DNA of 64,000 bases from Capitella teleta. Taxonomy: Eukaryota > Annelida > Polychaeta > Capitellidae. Both the position numbers and the translations under genes were made by a program. Location: the NCBI GenBank assembly GCA_000328365.1, contig KB293180.1, forward strand, positions 714,010-778,009, written 5' to 3'. Below the pieces are notes generated by a model. It ran no database searches. It had not been told where the DNA came from and worked only from the letters and a program-made list of their open reading frames with translations. Positions 25,254-34,915 of this stretch are shown here, one piece after another (position 1 is the stretch's first letter; each line of letters begins with the position of its first letter).

Positions 25254-27497
25254 GTATTCTTCTGACGAAATTCACCCATGCACTACAAGAGAAGAAATCA
25301 TAACATTAATCACCTATGTTATTTTTTCTTATTGATTTTCTAGGACCATGAATTGAGTTATAATCATGGTACTAGTGAACAATATGTGCACAATACACTT
25401 AGTGCACTCTTATTTATTGGCAGTTTAGATTAAGAATCTCGAGACCTAACAACAAGAGGAATTTTATTATCATTCGAAAAAAATAGTGTGCATATATTAG
25501 ACAATCTCGACATGAGAACAGTGACATTCACATCAAGAAGTTTTCAATTTTTTGTTGAGTGTATCATCGCTGCGAGAAATGTTACGTGAATTCTTGACTA
25601 TTCGGTTTATAATGATGACGTCAAATAATTGCATATGCGAGTAAATTAAAGAGATTCATGACTACAGGGTGACATTGACAAAAATATCCCAATACGTTTG
25701 AGAATTAAATTCAAGACAAGATGTGGTGAGAATAGATCCACGTTTGTCAATCAATAATTATATACATGTATCATAGATATATTGTATGTACTCAATGAAA
25801 TTATTACTCAATGAAATAAATTTTTGTTGAGCTAATCTACATCGTTGCATGCATTTCGGCTGTTAAGACATTTATGCACACAGTGTAATATTAATTACGG
25901 TGCCTGAGCTGCGAGCCAACGGACGATAACGCATGTGCTGGTATTTATAAATACCCTTTGATTTGAAATTTGAAGAAGTAAAAAATGATGCATGTATATT
26001 GCATTAGTACTAAGTGATAACCACGATAAAACATAATTATGGTGGCATACTTAATAAATATTAACTAGTCTTAAAAATTCTTTCATCAGGAACGAATTAT
26101 TAATGTAAAGGAACGAACATACGAGTTACCTTTCAGCCACGATTTCAACGCTGTGCATTTACGATCGAATTGACAACAGGCCTGAACGAAACAAAGTATT
26201 TCTGAAAGCACAGAGAAGTTCTTGAAATCGACAAGAAATGAACATGCTACGATTTCTGTTCCTTTTCTTTTGTGAAAGCCACTTACCACGCAATGTATTG
26301 CGTGACCGATCTAAAAGATTATGGAGGATTGATATACCGTGTCTAGGATTTTCGATATTACAAGGACAAAGAAACGTTCACCCAAGCGTGATGATTCGGC
26401 GAAATATAACCCATGCGAGTCACTTTTACCCAGACATGCATTAAGAGAGTAGCTAAGTAATCTTTGGTAGAATAATAATTGGGATAATTCTAAAAGATAC
26501 TTTTATGAACTATAAACGACAACGCATACGGCAAACCCTTGGGTCAACAGATATCGCAGTAGATGCCAAGTGCATTGAAAAATCAAAGTGCCTGAAAATC
26601 AAAGTGCTCGTGAAAATCAAAGTGCCGTGAAAATCAAAGTGCCGTGTAACATTAGATGTTACAATAAATTTGATGTTAAAATAAATCTAACCCCAGAGTT
26701 TAGACTCAGATTATACGAATATATATTATTTTAGTGACCTTGATTACGCCAAAAGGTGAGTTTACCGTCCAAACATATAGGCAACCAGTATATCAAAATT
26801 AAGATCTATAACACACATGCTCAGAAATGACATAAAACAATATGTGTACCTGTAAAGTTTCCGGTAGGGTCTAATTAATCACAGGTGCGAAAATTTCTGG
26901 AAACCTCAAAATAAGTATTTGCTTGGTATTAGCATTTCGCTGAAAGACTTACGCATCATTAGGAAAATACTTATGAATTTAAGAGAGTCGTAGTACTATT
27001 AATTAGTTAATTCACCAATTAATGTAGTTATATTACTAGTATTATATACCAATTAATGATAGCATCACCAAGAAGTATTGACTGAAATGCGCCTTCGGAT
27101 ACTGGATAGTCGATACTATACTCAATTACAATCGTAAGATTACTAAGCCGAAAACTCAATTCCGCTGGATAAATACATACTTTACACATCCCAAGGTCGA
27201 GACAATCATGAATATTACATATATATTTATGCATGTGTTAATAAAAGGGCCGGTTGATTGCATGATAAGCGATTTCAATATGCGAGCATATTCTGTTCCT
27301 CCATGTCTTCAATGGGAATTGTGATACCACATCATATAATATCAATTTTAGGAAGATGTATGCCTTCAGTATGATGCAGCCAGCAATTGAAATAATATGC
27401 ATGTTTTGGTGCGAACCAACAATTTGATACCATTGGAAAATTGAATGTGAAGCTATGAATGGACGTCTTGATGAACAGGAAAGCGAGATGCATATAC
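25254..27497. other. Intergenic, AT-rich
   Basis: No confident gene. On the minus strand near 26130-26185 a short stretch begins after an acceptor-like TTCAG and ends at a donor-like GTAACT. It could be a 5' untranslated exon of the zinc-finger gene, but this is weak. Confidence 0.4.
26577..26646 (+). repeat. Short tandem repeat, about four 17-19 nt units
   Basis: Unit GAAAATCAAAGTGC plus a variable 2-5 nt linker, with the last two units joined by the same CGT linker. It is a small non-coding array. Confidence 0.85.
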
Positions 27498-27590
27498 CTT
27501 ATTTGTTTGTTCCTTTATAAATGCCTTGTCAAGAAAGTTATCTCTTCCAAGAGCAGCGTGACTCCTGAGGGCTTCCCTCCTATATGAAGC
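27498..27590 (-). CDS. Candidate internal exon, function unknown
   Basis: 31 codons lie between a good acceptor (TTGGTTTCAG) and a donor (GTATATG), phase 0 on both sides. The peptide starts ASYRREALRSHAALGRDNF and ends KAFIKEQTNK; it is basic and helical-looking. The frame is open upstream as far as an ATG near 27659, so the exon might be longer. No family was recognised and no partner exon was found. Confidence 0.4.
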
Positions 27591-28059
27591 CTGAAACCAA
27601 TGCACACAGCCAGGGTCTTTATCCAGCTCGTGGTTTGGGTTGAGACAAAAGGACGGCAAGAAACGAGGAGATAGGTATGGAGAGTGGAAGCCAACAACTT
27701 TGTGTCAATCATGATTCTGAAATCACAAGCCCCAGACTACCTGCTGATAATGATATTCTGCAACTGCGCGCTCCCTGTCTAAACAAGCAATGTAACCGCT
27801 ACGACCTGCCTTGCACCCGCCCATGTCAACTGGACATAAGTATGTGAAAATCCATTTCAAGGCGTTGATTATTATGATCAATACATAACAGAGGTTTCTG
27901 AAATATCAACCGACTTTTTACGTAACTTTGTTTTAAAGCATACATGTATACTATACGATTGAACAAATTATATATCGTGGGCATTCAGAATATTGAAGGA
28001 GTCATTGTTTTATCCAATCATCTGATCTGGATTCTGAGGGATGAAAACGCATTATCCAG

Positions 28060-28340
28060 GAGACTGATGTCCCAACACAGCCTGAGCTGATGCGTAATGC
28101 GATCATCGACGAAGCTGTGGACATCAACCTTGTGAGGCACGTATTCGCCAATGATGATTGGGCATGTGTGCATGATGCAAGTGGTTAACATCAAGTCGGC
28201 GGAGAATGCTGTTCAGCAATTGGCACACTTCTGCGGATCATGCAAGGCAGAGATAATTTCAGACCAAGTTCAGTGCAAGGGCACCCACCTAACGGATGCA
28301 GATAGACGTATGTTCCCGTTTTCTAAAGGGTACAGATATA
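28060..28340 (+). CDS. Candidate two-exon fragment, function unknown
   Basis: A first block (28060-28131, 24 codons, ETDVPTQPELMRNAIIDEAV then DINL) lies between an acceptor TATCCAG and a donor GTGAGG. A second block from about 28196 starts SAENAVQQLAHFCGSCKAEI and runs in phase 0 to a possible donor near 28329. The implied 64-bp intron matches the size usual in this genome. The product is not recognised. Confidence 0.35.
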
Positions 28341-28660
28341 AGAATCGGGTGGCAAGATGGTACATGGTACCACATAAGATGTGTATCAAAGTTTAACAAA
28401 GATCATAAAAGCAAGAAAGCATGGTTTTGTGCATAATGCAAGCACGAGTTTGGTAATTAAGGTTCTTTTTTGTTTTAATACATGTATTGTATGTGTATTG
28501 TTCTATGCATTCAAGACATGTATTCCATGTTATATTGTGATATCTATCTTTGCACTTTGCCCTACTCTGCGATTCTGCTACGCGCAGAGCCGCTCTGCAC
28601 GTAAGCAATCCGAATGCAAAACAAGTATTTGAACTAAAAGATTGGGTTGAGTGAGTGATT

Positions 28661-28682
28661 GGGGTTTTACGGCTCCACCCAA
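28661..28682 (+). repeat. 22-mer shared with 38665-38686
   Basis: GGGGTTTTACGGCTCCACCC plus AA occurs identically at both places, both on the + strand, followed by similar sequence (ACCCGTTCGG against ACCATTCGG). It is probably the conserved core of an interspersed repeat family. Here it is preceded by GAGTGAGTG. Confidence 0.8.
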
Positions 28683-28904
28683 CCCGTTCGGGAACTAAAA
28701 GATTGGCGTCAAGGGAAAGCTTCACTCTTGAAAATGACCATTTTTGCGAAAAATGTCAATTTTACATTTGAGGTTTCCCAAATAGAAAAATAATTTAGCT
28801 ACAAGCTGGTATGAATATTATACCGATCTGTTCATCTTAAGTTGATTAATTTTCATAATTACTCTAATCTTAATAATATTTAGAGAGTATTGGCAAGTAT
28901 AGGA

Positions 28905-28951
28905 TTACACAGGATTTGGAGTGTATATTATACACTCCAAATCCTGTGTAA
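28905..28951. repeat. Perfect 23-bp palindrome
   Basis: Arms 28905-28927 and 28929-28951 are exact inverted complements around one T. The left arm starts TTACACAGGATTTGGAG. No coding context. It may be the joined ends of a MITE that lost its interior, or a cruciform-prone site. Confidence 0.92.
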
Positions 28952-30573
28952 AAAATTCCCACATTTGGCTGAGCTACACTAATTTGAGTAAAACCTGATA
29001 TTTCGGCATGAAGCCTTCCCTTAAGTGAAAGAATTTTATGAATATAAATGAATATAAGCCATCTGGTATATCAAACGCGGATCTGCAAATCATTTCATCA
29101 CATGCTATGACTCTTGTATTTAACGGAAATGCGCTATGTTATGCGCTATGATATTTCGGCTATCTATTCCATCTTCGCGATTACTTAATTACCACTCGCA
29201 TTTAAATGTTCCTCCCTCCTTCAAAATATTGTTAGCGTTTAATTCGATTTCTTTGTATAAATGGGTGCATAATAACCTAGTCAACCCAAATCAGGTATTA
29301 ATGTTTTGGAATAATGGATAAATTTTAGCAAATTTTAAAGTTTTGTTTATAACATGGATTATTAGATAGACTACTTTTGGCCCACTCTGTATATGTAAAC
29401 AATACATTTGCTTTCGAAAATTACTTGATTAATCGATATAAAATTTGATAAATCAATATAAATTAGCATCCTATATAAAGATCTTAAAGGGATGGGGAAC
29501 TGAATTTTAAGTGTTGTTCTATTGACCCATAGCACCAATTGATAGCATTCCGTGCCAAAAACACCATGCCTGGATGCAAGTCTAAGGAAATAATACATTC
29601 CGAATGTGGGGGTTAGCATTGCGCCTATGGGAGAATGGCTTCCATTACGAAGTATAGGAGGCAAACGTCAGCTAAGGGCGTGCCGTGATTGGTCCTGTTC
29701 CCCTCGTGAAGCTATCGATTTCAGCCAATCAGACCAGATCATCTTCGCCATAAAAGGACATGTTTGTTGTTTACGAAACGAAAGCGCATGCGTGGTGCAC
29801 TCTGGCTGACCTTTTTACTGTTTCAGGATGAGAAACCATGGTAGGTGTCCTAGAAAATCGCTTGTTAAAATAAGAAAAATAGCGAAAAATATTTTTTTCG
29901 CGCCTGACTGGTGGCAAAATGATTATTCTATCTATTTCCGAAAAGAAAAGAAAAAAATATCCAGGGGTTTAGTCGCAGGACACGCTGATATGACGAGGCC
30001 CATTGTAAAAGATGGGGAACTCGGTGTTTCATCACAGCTCCTGACGTCACGCCTAATTAGCAATATATCTTCCGCGAAATCGTTAGCGATGATATTCCTT
30101 GTGTGGGCCAGGCATAGGAATCCTTTTTGGTGCATCAAATAACGACTCAAAGTCCATTTTTAACCAGTTCTCCCTCACTATAAAGGATGCTAATGTAAAG
30201 TATTGATGTGACACCAAATATGTCGATTATATAACAATACTGGCCTATATTATATCTACCCATTGATGCTATTAAATTATCATCATATTTGGACATTCAC
30301 AGATTTTCACACAAAAAGTGCGCAATGAATTGTTATAGATCGACCAGAAAATTATAATTAGATCGAAAAATAATATTAACAATCACCAAAGAACATTACA
30401 GCGTGACATCGTGCTTGACAAAGAAGTTGCCTTAGTTTGAATAATCAAATTTTCACAATTTCGACTATTACTCAATAATGATGCTACTGAGCGTACAAAG
30501 TATAAAGTCCACTTTCGTTGAAAACAATGCATTGAACAATTTAACGAAAAAATAGAACCTTCTGACCATCATG

Positions 30574-30610
<37 letters not shown>

Positions 30611-32470
30611 TGATGAAAAAAATGGAACGAAAATAGTCAAATACTTTGGAAGACTGGCGTAATAGCGTGTCGGACGCTGACATGCCACCGCCCATAGCAG
30701 TAGTCTCTATGCAACTGTACAACAGTAACCAGCATCACCCCACCATTCATATATCTAGTTCCTATCAATGTCATATACGCCACGTGTCTCCTTTAAGTTT
30801 AAGCAGCAAGAGTATCAATGGACAATTAATTACATGGAGGTAATAGCTCTATGATGGACAAGAATCAGCTTCCACGGCAGAGAAACCTCCTTTGTCAGTG
30901 GGCAACTGGGCATGCAGGACGCTATGAAAACACACTCTGCGTTGCATGTGGGGTCAGCTGACCTTTTTCTGTGGATGCCATCCGATGCCAGAAGTGGAAT
31001 CATAACGCATTCAGCCACGTTCACCTCACTTGCGGATACATGTATATCATTTTCTCGATCACGGTCTGGCTCTGTTTCTTACCAAACGTGACGGATCTGA
31101 AAGTTTCAAAAGCATGACGTCACAATCTTTCAGATCATCTTTCAGATTCACTAGGAAAACATATAATAAGGCTTTGCATTTACGGTCATGCTGGTGACTT
31201 ATCTTATTGTTTCACTTTTCAACTCCCTCCTATCTATGGCTGGCCGCAGTGGAATTCGGTTATTCAATACGCGTTTTATGAATGAGAGCGTGTGTTCGAT
31301 ACGCGTAGCCGTCGGCATACTTCATATACTTTTCTATACAACTCAAAATACGCACTTTATGAAACTCATAAAGCGCGAATTATGGTGATGTCTAGGAAAC
31401 GCGTAATCAGAAATCATTAGATCATGCATGCAGTCATAACGCGTAGNNNNNNNNNNNNNNNNNNNNNNNNNNNNNNNNNNNNNNNNNNNNNNNNNNNNNN
31501 NNNNNNNNNNNNNNNNNNNNNNNNNNNNNNNNNNNNNNNNNNNNNNNNNNNNNNNNNNNNNNNNNNNNNNNNNNNNNNNNNNNNNNNNNNNATCTTCTCT
31601 TTTCTGGATGTTCACATCTTCTAAGTAATTAGCAGAGAAATACCTCTCCCGACGTCCGATGATGGAAGACATTTTGTTCTCCATAAGCACCCCAAACACT
31701 ACCCGAAACCGTTGTGAGGTGACGTTATTAATGCGATATTTCTGGGAATATTTGCCATAAAATGACCCGCTAACAGGTCTGAAGTGCATAAGAGGCTTCT
31801 CCAAATATATATGGAATTTATTTTTTTCCTGGATCTAGCCCACGCTTTCAGCGAAAACCCCTGTTTGTAATCAAAAGTTAGCTCCCTCATGCAGGGAAAG
31901 ATAGAGAATTGCAAGCTAATCGAACCACCGATGACGTGATCGCTATAATTATTATGGCAATTCCTCCGCGATAATATTATTTGGAGCGTCTTTTACGCAC
32001 TTTTTTTTTCACCGCAAAAACCCTTTTTTTTTTTTTTTTTCGCATGGAAGATTTAATATAGATTTTTGTTGTTGTTGTTGTTGTTGTGTAGATCCTCATT
32101 ATGCTTATAGTATGTGTCATGGTTACGCTTGCCCTTTAACAACAGCTCCGCTGTCTGAAAACACGTGTTCGAAATCGTGCCATGTCATGTTGTTTACATC
32201 TCGATCAGCTTCGCAGGGGGTCATTGTTTGGCTGTTCTATTCATTGCTGCCACTGCGAAAAGGGAATGCACATAAATAACATAATATTCTAGATACAGAA
32301 TTTTGAATTCATTTGAAAGATCTCGGATGGAATCAATCTCTTTATAACAATAATTTTAAAAAGATCTTGAGTTAACGTACGTCAACGTGTAAAATTTTTA
32401 TTTCGAAATCCCTTGCACATTAGTTCGCTGACAGTGTAGGGGTGAGCACATTGAAAAGAACAGCCTGTCC
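28952..32470. other. Gene-poor stretch with gap and A-run
   Basis: A pure A-run lies at 30578-30607, followed at 30652 by a tRNA-like A-box phrase (ACTGGCGTAATAGCG) that also occurs, varied, near 19161; these may be SINE heads. (GTT)n lies at about 32066-32087. The related phrases GATGGGGAACT at 29490 and 30012 hint at another repeat. An open frame of about 104 codons at 29828-30142 (+) is unrecognised and Lys-rich. Confidence 0.5.
31447..31591. other. Assembly gap (145 N)
   Basis: A run of N. A decamer-like copy (GTCATAACGC, 31433-31442) ends four bases before it. Confidence 0.99.
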
Positions 32471-32474
32471 TGTG

Positions 32475-32482
32475 TATAAATA
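32475..32482 (+). promoter_or_regulatory. TATA box of ferritin
   Basis: TATAAATA lies about 145 bp before the ferritin ATG. Transcription would start near 32503-32508, placing the IRE-like hairpin close to the cap, as required for iron regulation. Confidence 0.7.
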
Positions 32483-32516
32483 AGCTGGAGCTGCGCTCTG
32501 CATTAAACATCTCGTT

Positions 32517-32554
32517 GATTTGCTTTGCTGCGTCAGTGAGCGTACGAGCAGATT
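32517..32554 (+). promoter_or_regulatory. Iron-responsive element in ferritin 5' UTR
   Basis: The loop CAGTGA (32534-32539) is closed by five pairs, TGCGT with GCGTA (two are G-U type). An unpaired C at 32528 lies exactly five nucleotides before the loop. Below it a lower stem of about ten pairs continues with one bulged C (32523). This is the canonical IRE layout of bulged C, 5-bp stem and CAGUGN. Iron-regulatory proteins would bind it and block ferritin translation when iron is low. The fold was done by hand. Confidence 0.85.
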
Positions 32555-32621
32555 CGACCTTCTAACATCTTCAATTATTTTTCCATTGGAATCAACACAC
32601 CCTACCAACGCAACGCCCAAG

Positions 32622-33153
32622 ATGGCCCAGACTCAACCAAGACAGAATTACCACGCTGAAAGCGAAGCTGGTGTCAACAAACAGATAAACCTGGAGTTGT
32701 ACGCCAGCTACGTCTATCAATCCATGGTGAGTGCTTGCAAAATCAATTCTAGACCAACATGTATTACGTAATATTATCTACATAACAGTTACCCTCGTCG
32801 TGAAAACCCTCGTGTTATTTCACGAGTTTCTTCTGTGAATGGCTTTTTATAAATTGTTATACGTCACCAATATCAGCTTAAAATTATTACACAAGTCATT
32901 GCAGCTAGTAGCACCGATAAATCGGGCGAGGTCTGTATTCCTCCAATCCCATGGCGTCTCACTGTATTATGTCAGCCAGGTAAGCTACTTACGTAGCTGA
33001 CATACTACAGCGAGTCTCAGACCTCGCCCGATTTCTGTGCTACTATTTACGTAAGTTAACGGACTCATGCACAGGTCTATGCGTTATAAATCACATGGGG
33101 TTTTACCAGTAAGCGAGCAGATATGCACCAAACTCAATGCAGTGAACTCTTAC

Positions 33154-33184
<31 letters not shown>

Positions 33185-33866
33185 CATTATATAGTAATAT
33201 ACTCTCTAGAAGGCTGCATAGGCATTTCATGTAACCAGAGCCCACTGGTAGGACTCCCTCTTATAAAAGTACTCGCACCTTATGAAATCTATGGTATTAA
33301 TTACCTGTGCGTACGTCTTTTTTCACATGTTATGTACGACATATTTCAGGCCTTCTACTTCGACCGTGACGATGTTGCTCTGAAGGGCTTCCACGAGTTC
33401 TTCAAGAAATCCTCCGACGAGGAGCGTGGTCATGCCGAGAAGCTGATGGCTTACCAGAACAAGAGAGGAGGTCGCATCGTCCTTCAACCCATCCAGAAAC
33501 CCGAGCGCGACGAATGGGTCTCCGGTCTGGAGGCCATGAAGGCCGCCCTCGCTCTCGAGAAGAACGTCAACCAGGCCCTGCTTGACCTTCACAAACTGGC
33601 TGACGGTCACGGAGACACTCAGGTCAGCTCTCTTCCCTTCATTCATTTAAAATTTCTATGACTTTGGCTTGTGAATATAATTGTATTTTTTTTTTTTTTT
33701 TTTCTGTATTAATGGATTTTTAATATTGTAGATGGCTGATTTCTTGGAGAGCGAGTATCTCGAGGAACAGGTGGATGCCATCAAAGAGATTTCTGGCCAC
33801 GTGACCAACCTGAAGCGCGTTGGATCTGGATTGGGAGAGTACCTCTACCAGAAGGACAGCCTGTAG
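32622..33866 (+). CDS. FTH1: Ferritin, H-type, complete
   Basis: Exons 32622-32726, 33350-33622 and 33732-33866 encode 170 residues, all joined in phase 0. It oxidises Fe(II) and stores iron in a 24-subunit shell in the cytosol; no signal peptide is seen. All ferroxidase ligands of H-chains are present: E25, Y32, E59, E60, H63, E105 and Q139. The phrases [44 protein letters not shown] and DHVTNL-like [10 protein letters not shown] are typical. The first intron lies at the same place as in vertebrate FTH1 (after YVYQSM). The second intron here falls at the vertebrate third intron; the vertebrate second intron is absent. A TATA box and an IRE precede it. The tail ends LYQKDSL. Confidence 0.98.
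32906..33045. mobile_element. Foldback/MITE-like element in ferritin intron 1
   Basis: Arms starting TAGTAGCACCGATAAATCGG (32906) and ending CCGATTTCTGTGCTACTA (33045) are inverted complements over about 29 bp with small differences. Partial pairing continues inward to GTCAGC/GCTGAC around a short loop. About 140 bp in all. No target-site duplication was recognised. Confidence 0.75.
33159..33185. repeat. (TA)n microsatellite
   Basis: About 13 TA units in ferritin intron 1. Confidence 0.9.
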
Positions 33867-34915
33867 AAGACTCATTTCAATGTGTTCACAATAAGTTATT
33901 TTCCGTTGGGAACTTCAGTCTTTGTGGTCAATGTGTACTCTGGCGTTAGATATAAATAATAGATGGTGATTCCTATGCATTCGTTCGGCATTCCTCTCTC
34001 TGTTGTTTGTTAAAAATGTAACACGCAGGTTTCAACATGCATAATAATTGCAAACTATACACTTGAGACCATGCCGCAGGATCGCCTGTCCATTGTCGTT
34101 TGATTTCCTGGTACTCTCAGCCTGAATGTGAAAGCTTCCGTGTTTCCTCTTCATACTGCAATCGGTAAATCTTCACGCTAAATATTGGTCGCATAACATC
34201 TGTAGTTTAAGATAATAAGATAAGATTGGCGTAATTCACACATCTATCGACTGATAAGGAATCCTATAGAGATCAGGATGTAGCCTCGACCTTCGGTTAC
34301 TCAATTTGTTTACTCATTCATGGGTAAGCTCTAATTTTTTTTTATGTACTCTATGCTCTTAGTGCACCTAGAGCACCTGTTCCGTCTTTCAAAATGAACT
34401 CGTTGACACGTGTCCTCAGCTGTATCGAAACGAACGGAGAATGCAGGTCATTCTAGACTCTTTGACATACATACAAAGAATCCATTTGACAGATTTGTAG
34501 TGAGTAAGATCTTTGGTAATGTTTATTTCGTGCTAATACAGCCTGACATGATAATGGTGAGAAGGGGCATAACATGCCAAAAGGCGTTAATTACGATACA
34601 TTAAATACTAGTTTACAAGCTCCTGGTAATACACTGCCCATGATTCATCCACCAGAATCTATATACTTTTATACGTAGATTTATAACTAGTATTAATAAT
34701 ATATTATATCGTCCATGGGTGCCTGGTGGAGACGGAGTAGGACAGGATACTTGGACACTGAATGCACAAAGTGTGACAACATTCCATTTGAATGTTAGTC
34801 AATATGAGTGTTGATTGAAATTGAGTATAAATAGTTCATAGTAAGAAGAACAACCACCTGGAATGTTTTCAGAATTCAGATGTATTGAGTAGGCCTGATT
34901 AGCCACCGGCGCTCT
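33867..34915. other. Tail-to-tail space between the two ferritins
   Basis: About 1.05 kb holding the 3' ends of both genes. No perfect AATAAA follows the first stop; AATAAT at 33956 is the nearest. Nothing else was recognised. Confidence 0.6.

Noticed and set aside
29131-29151. Decamer-like GCGCTATGAT repeat
   Set aside because: It has a C in place of T in the core; possibly related but left out of the count.
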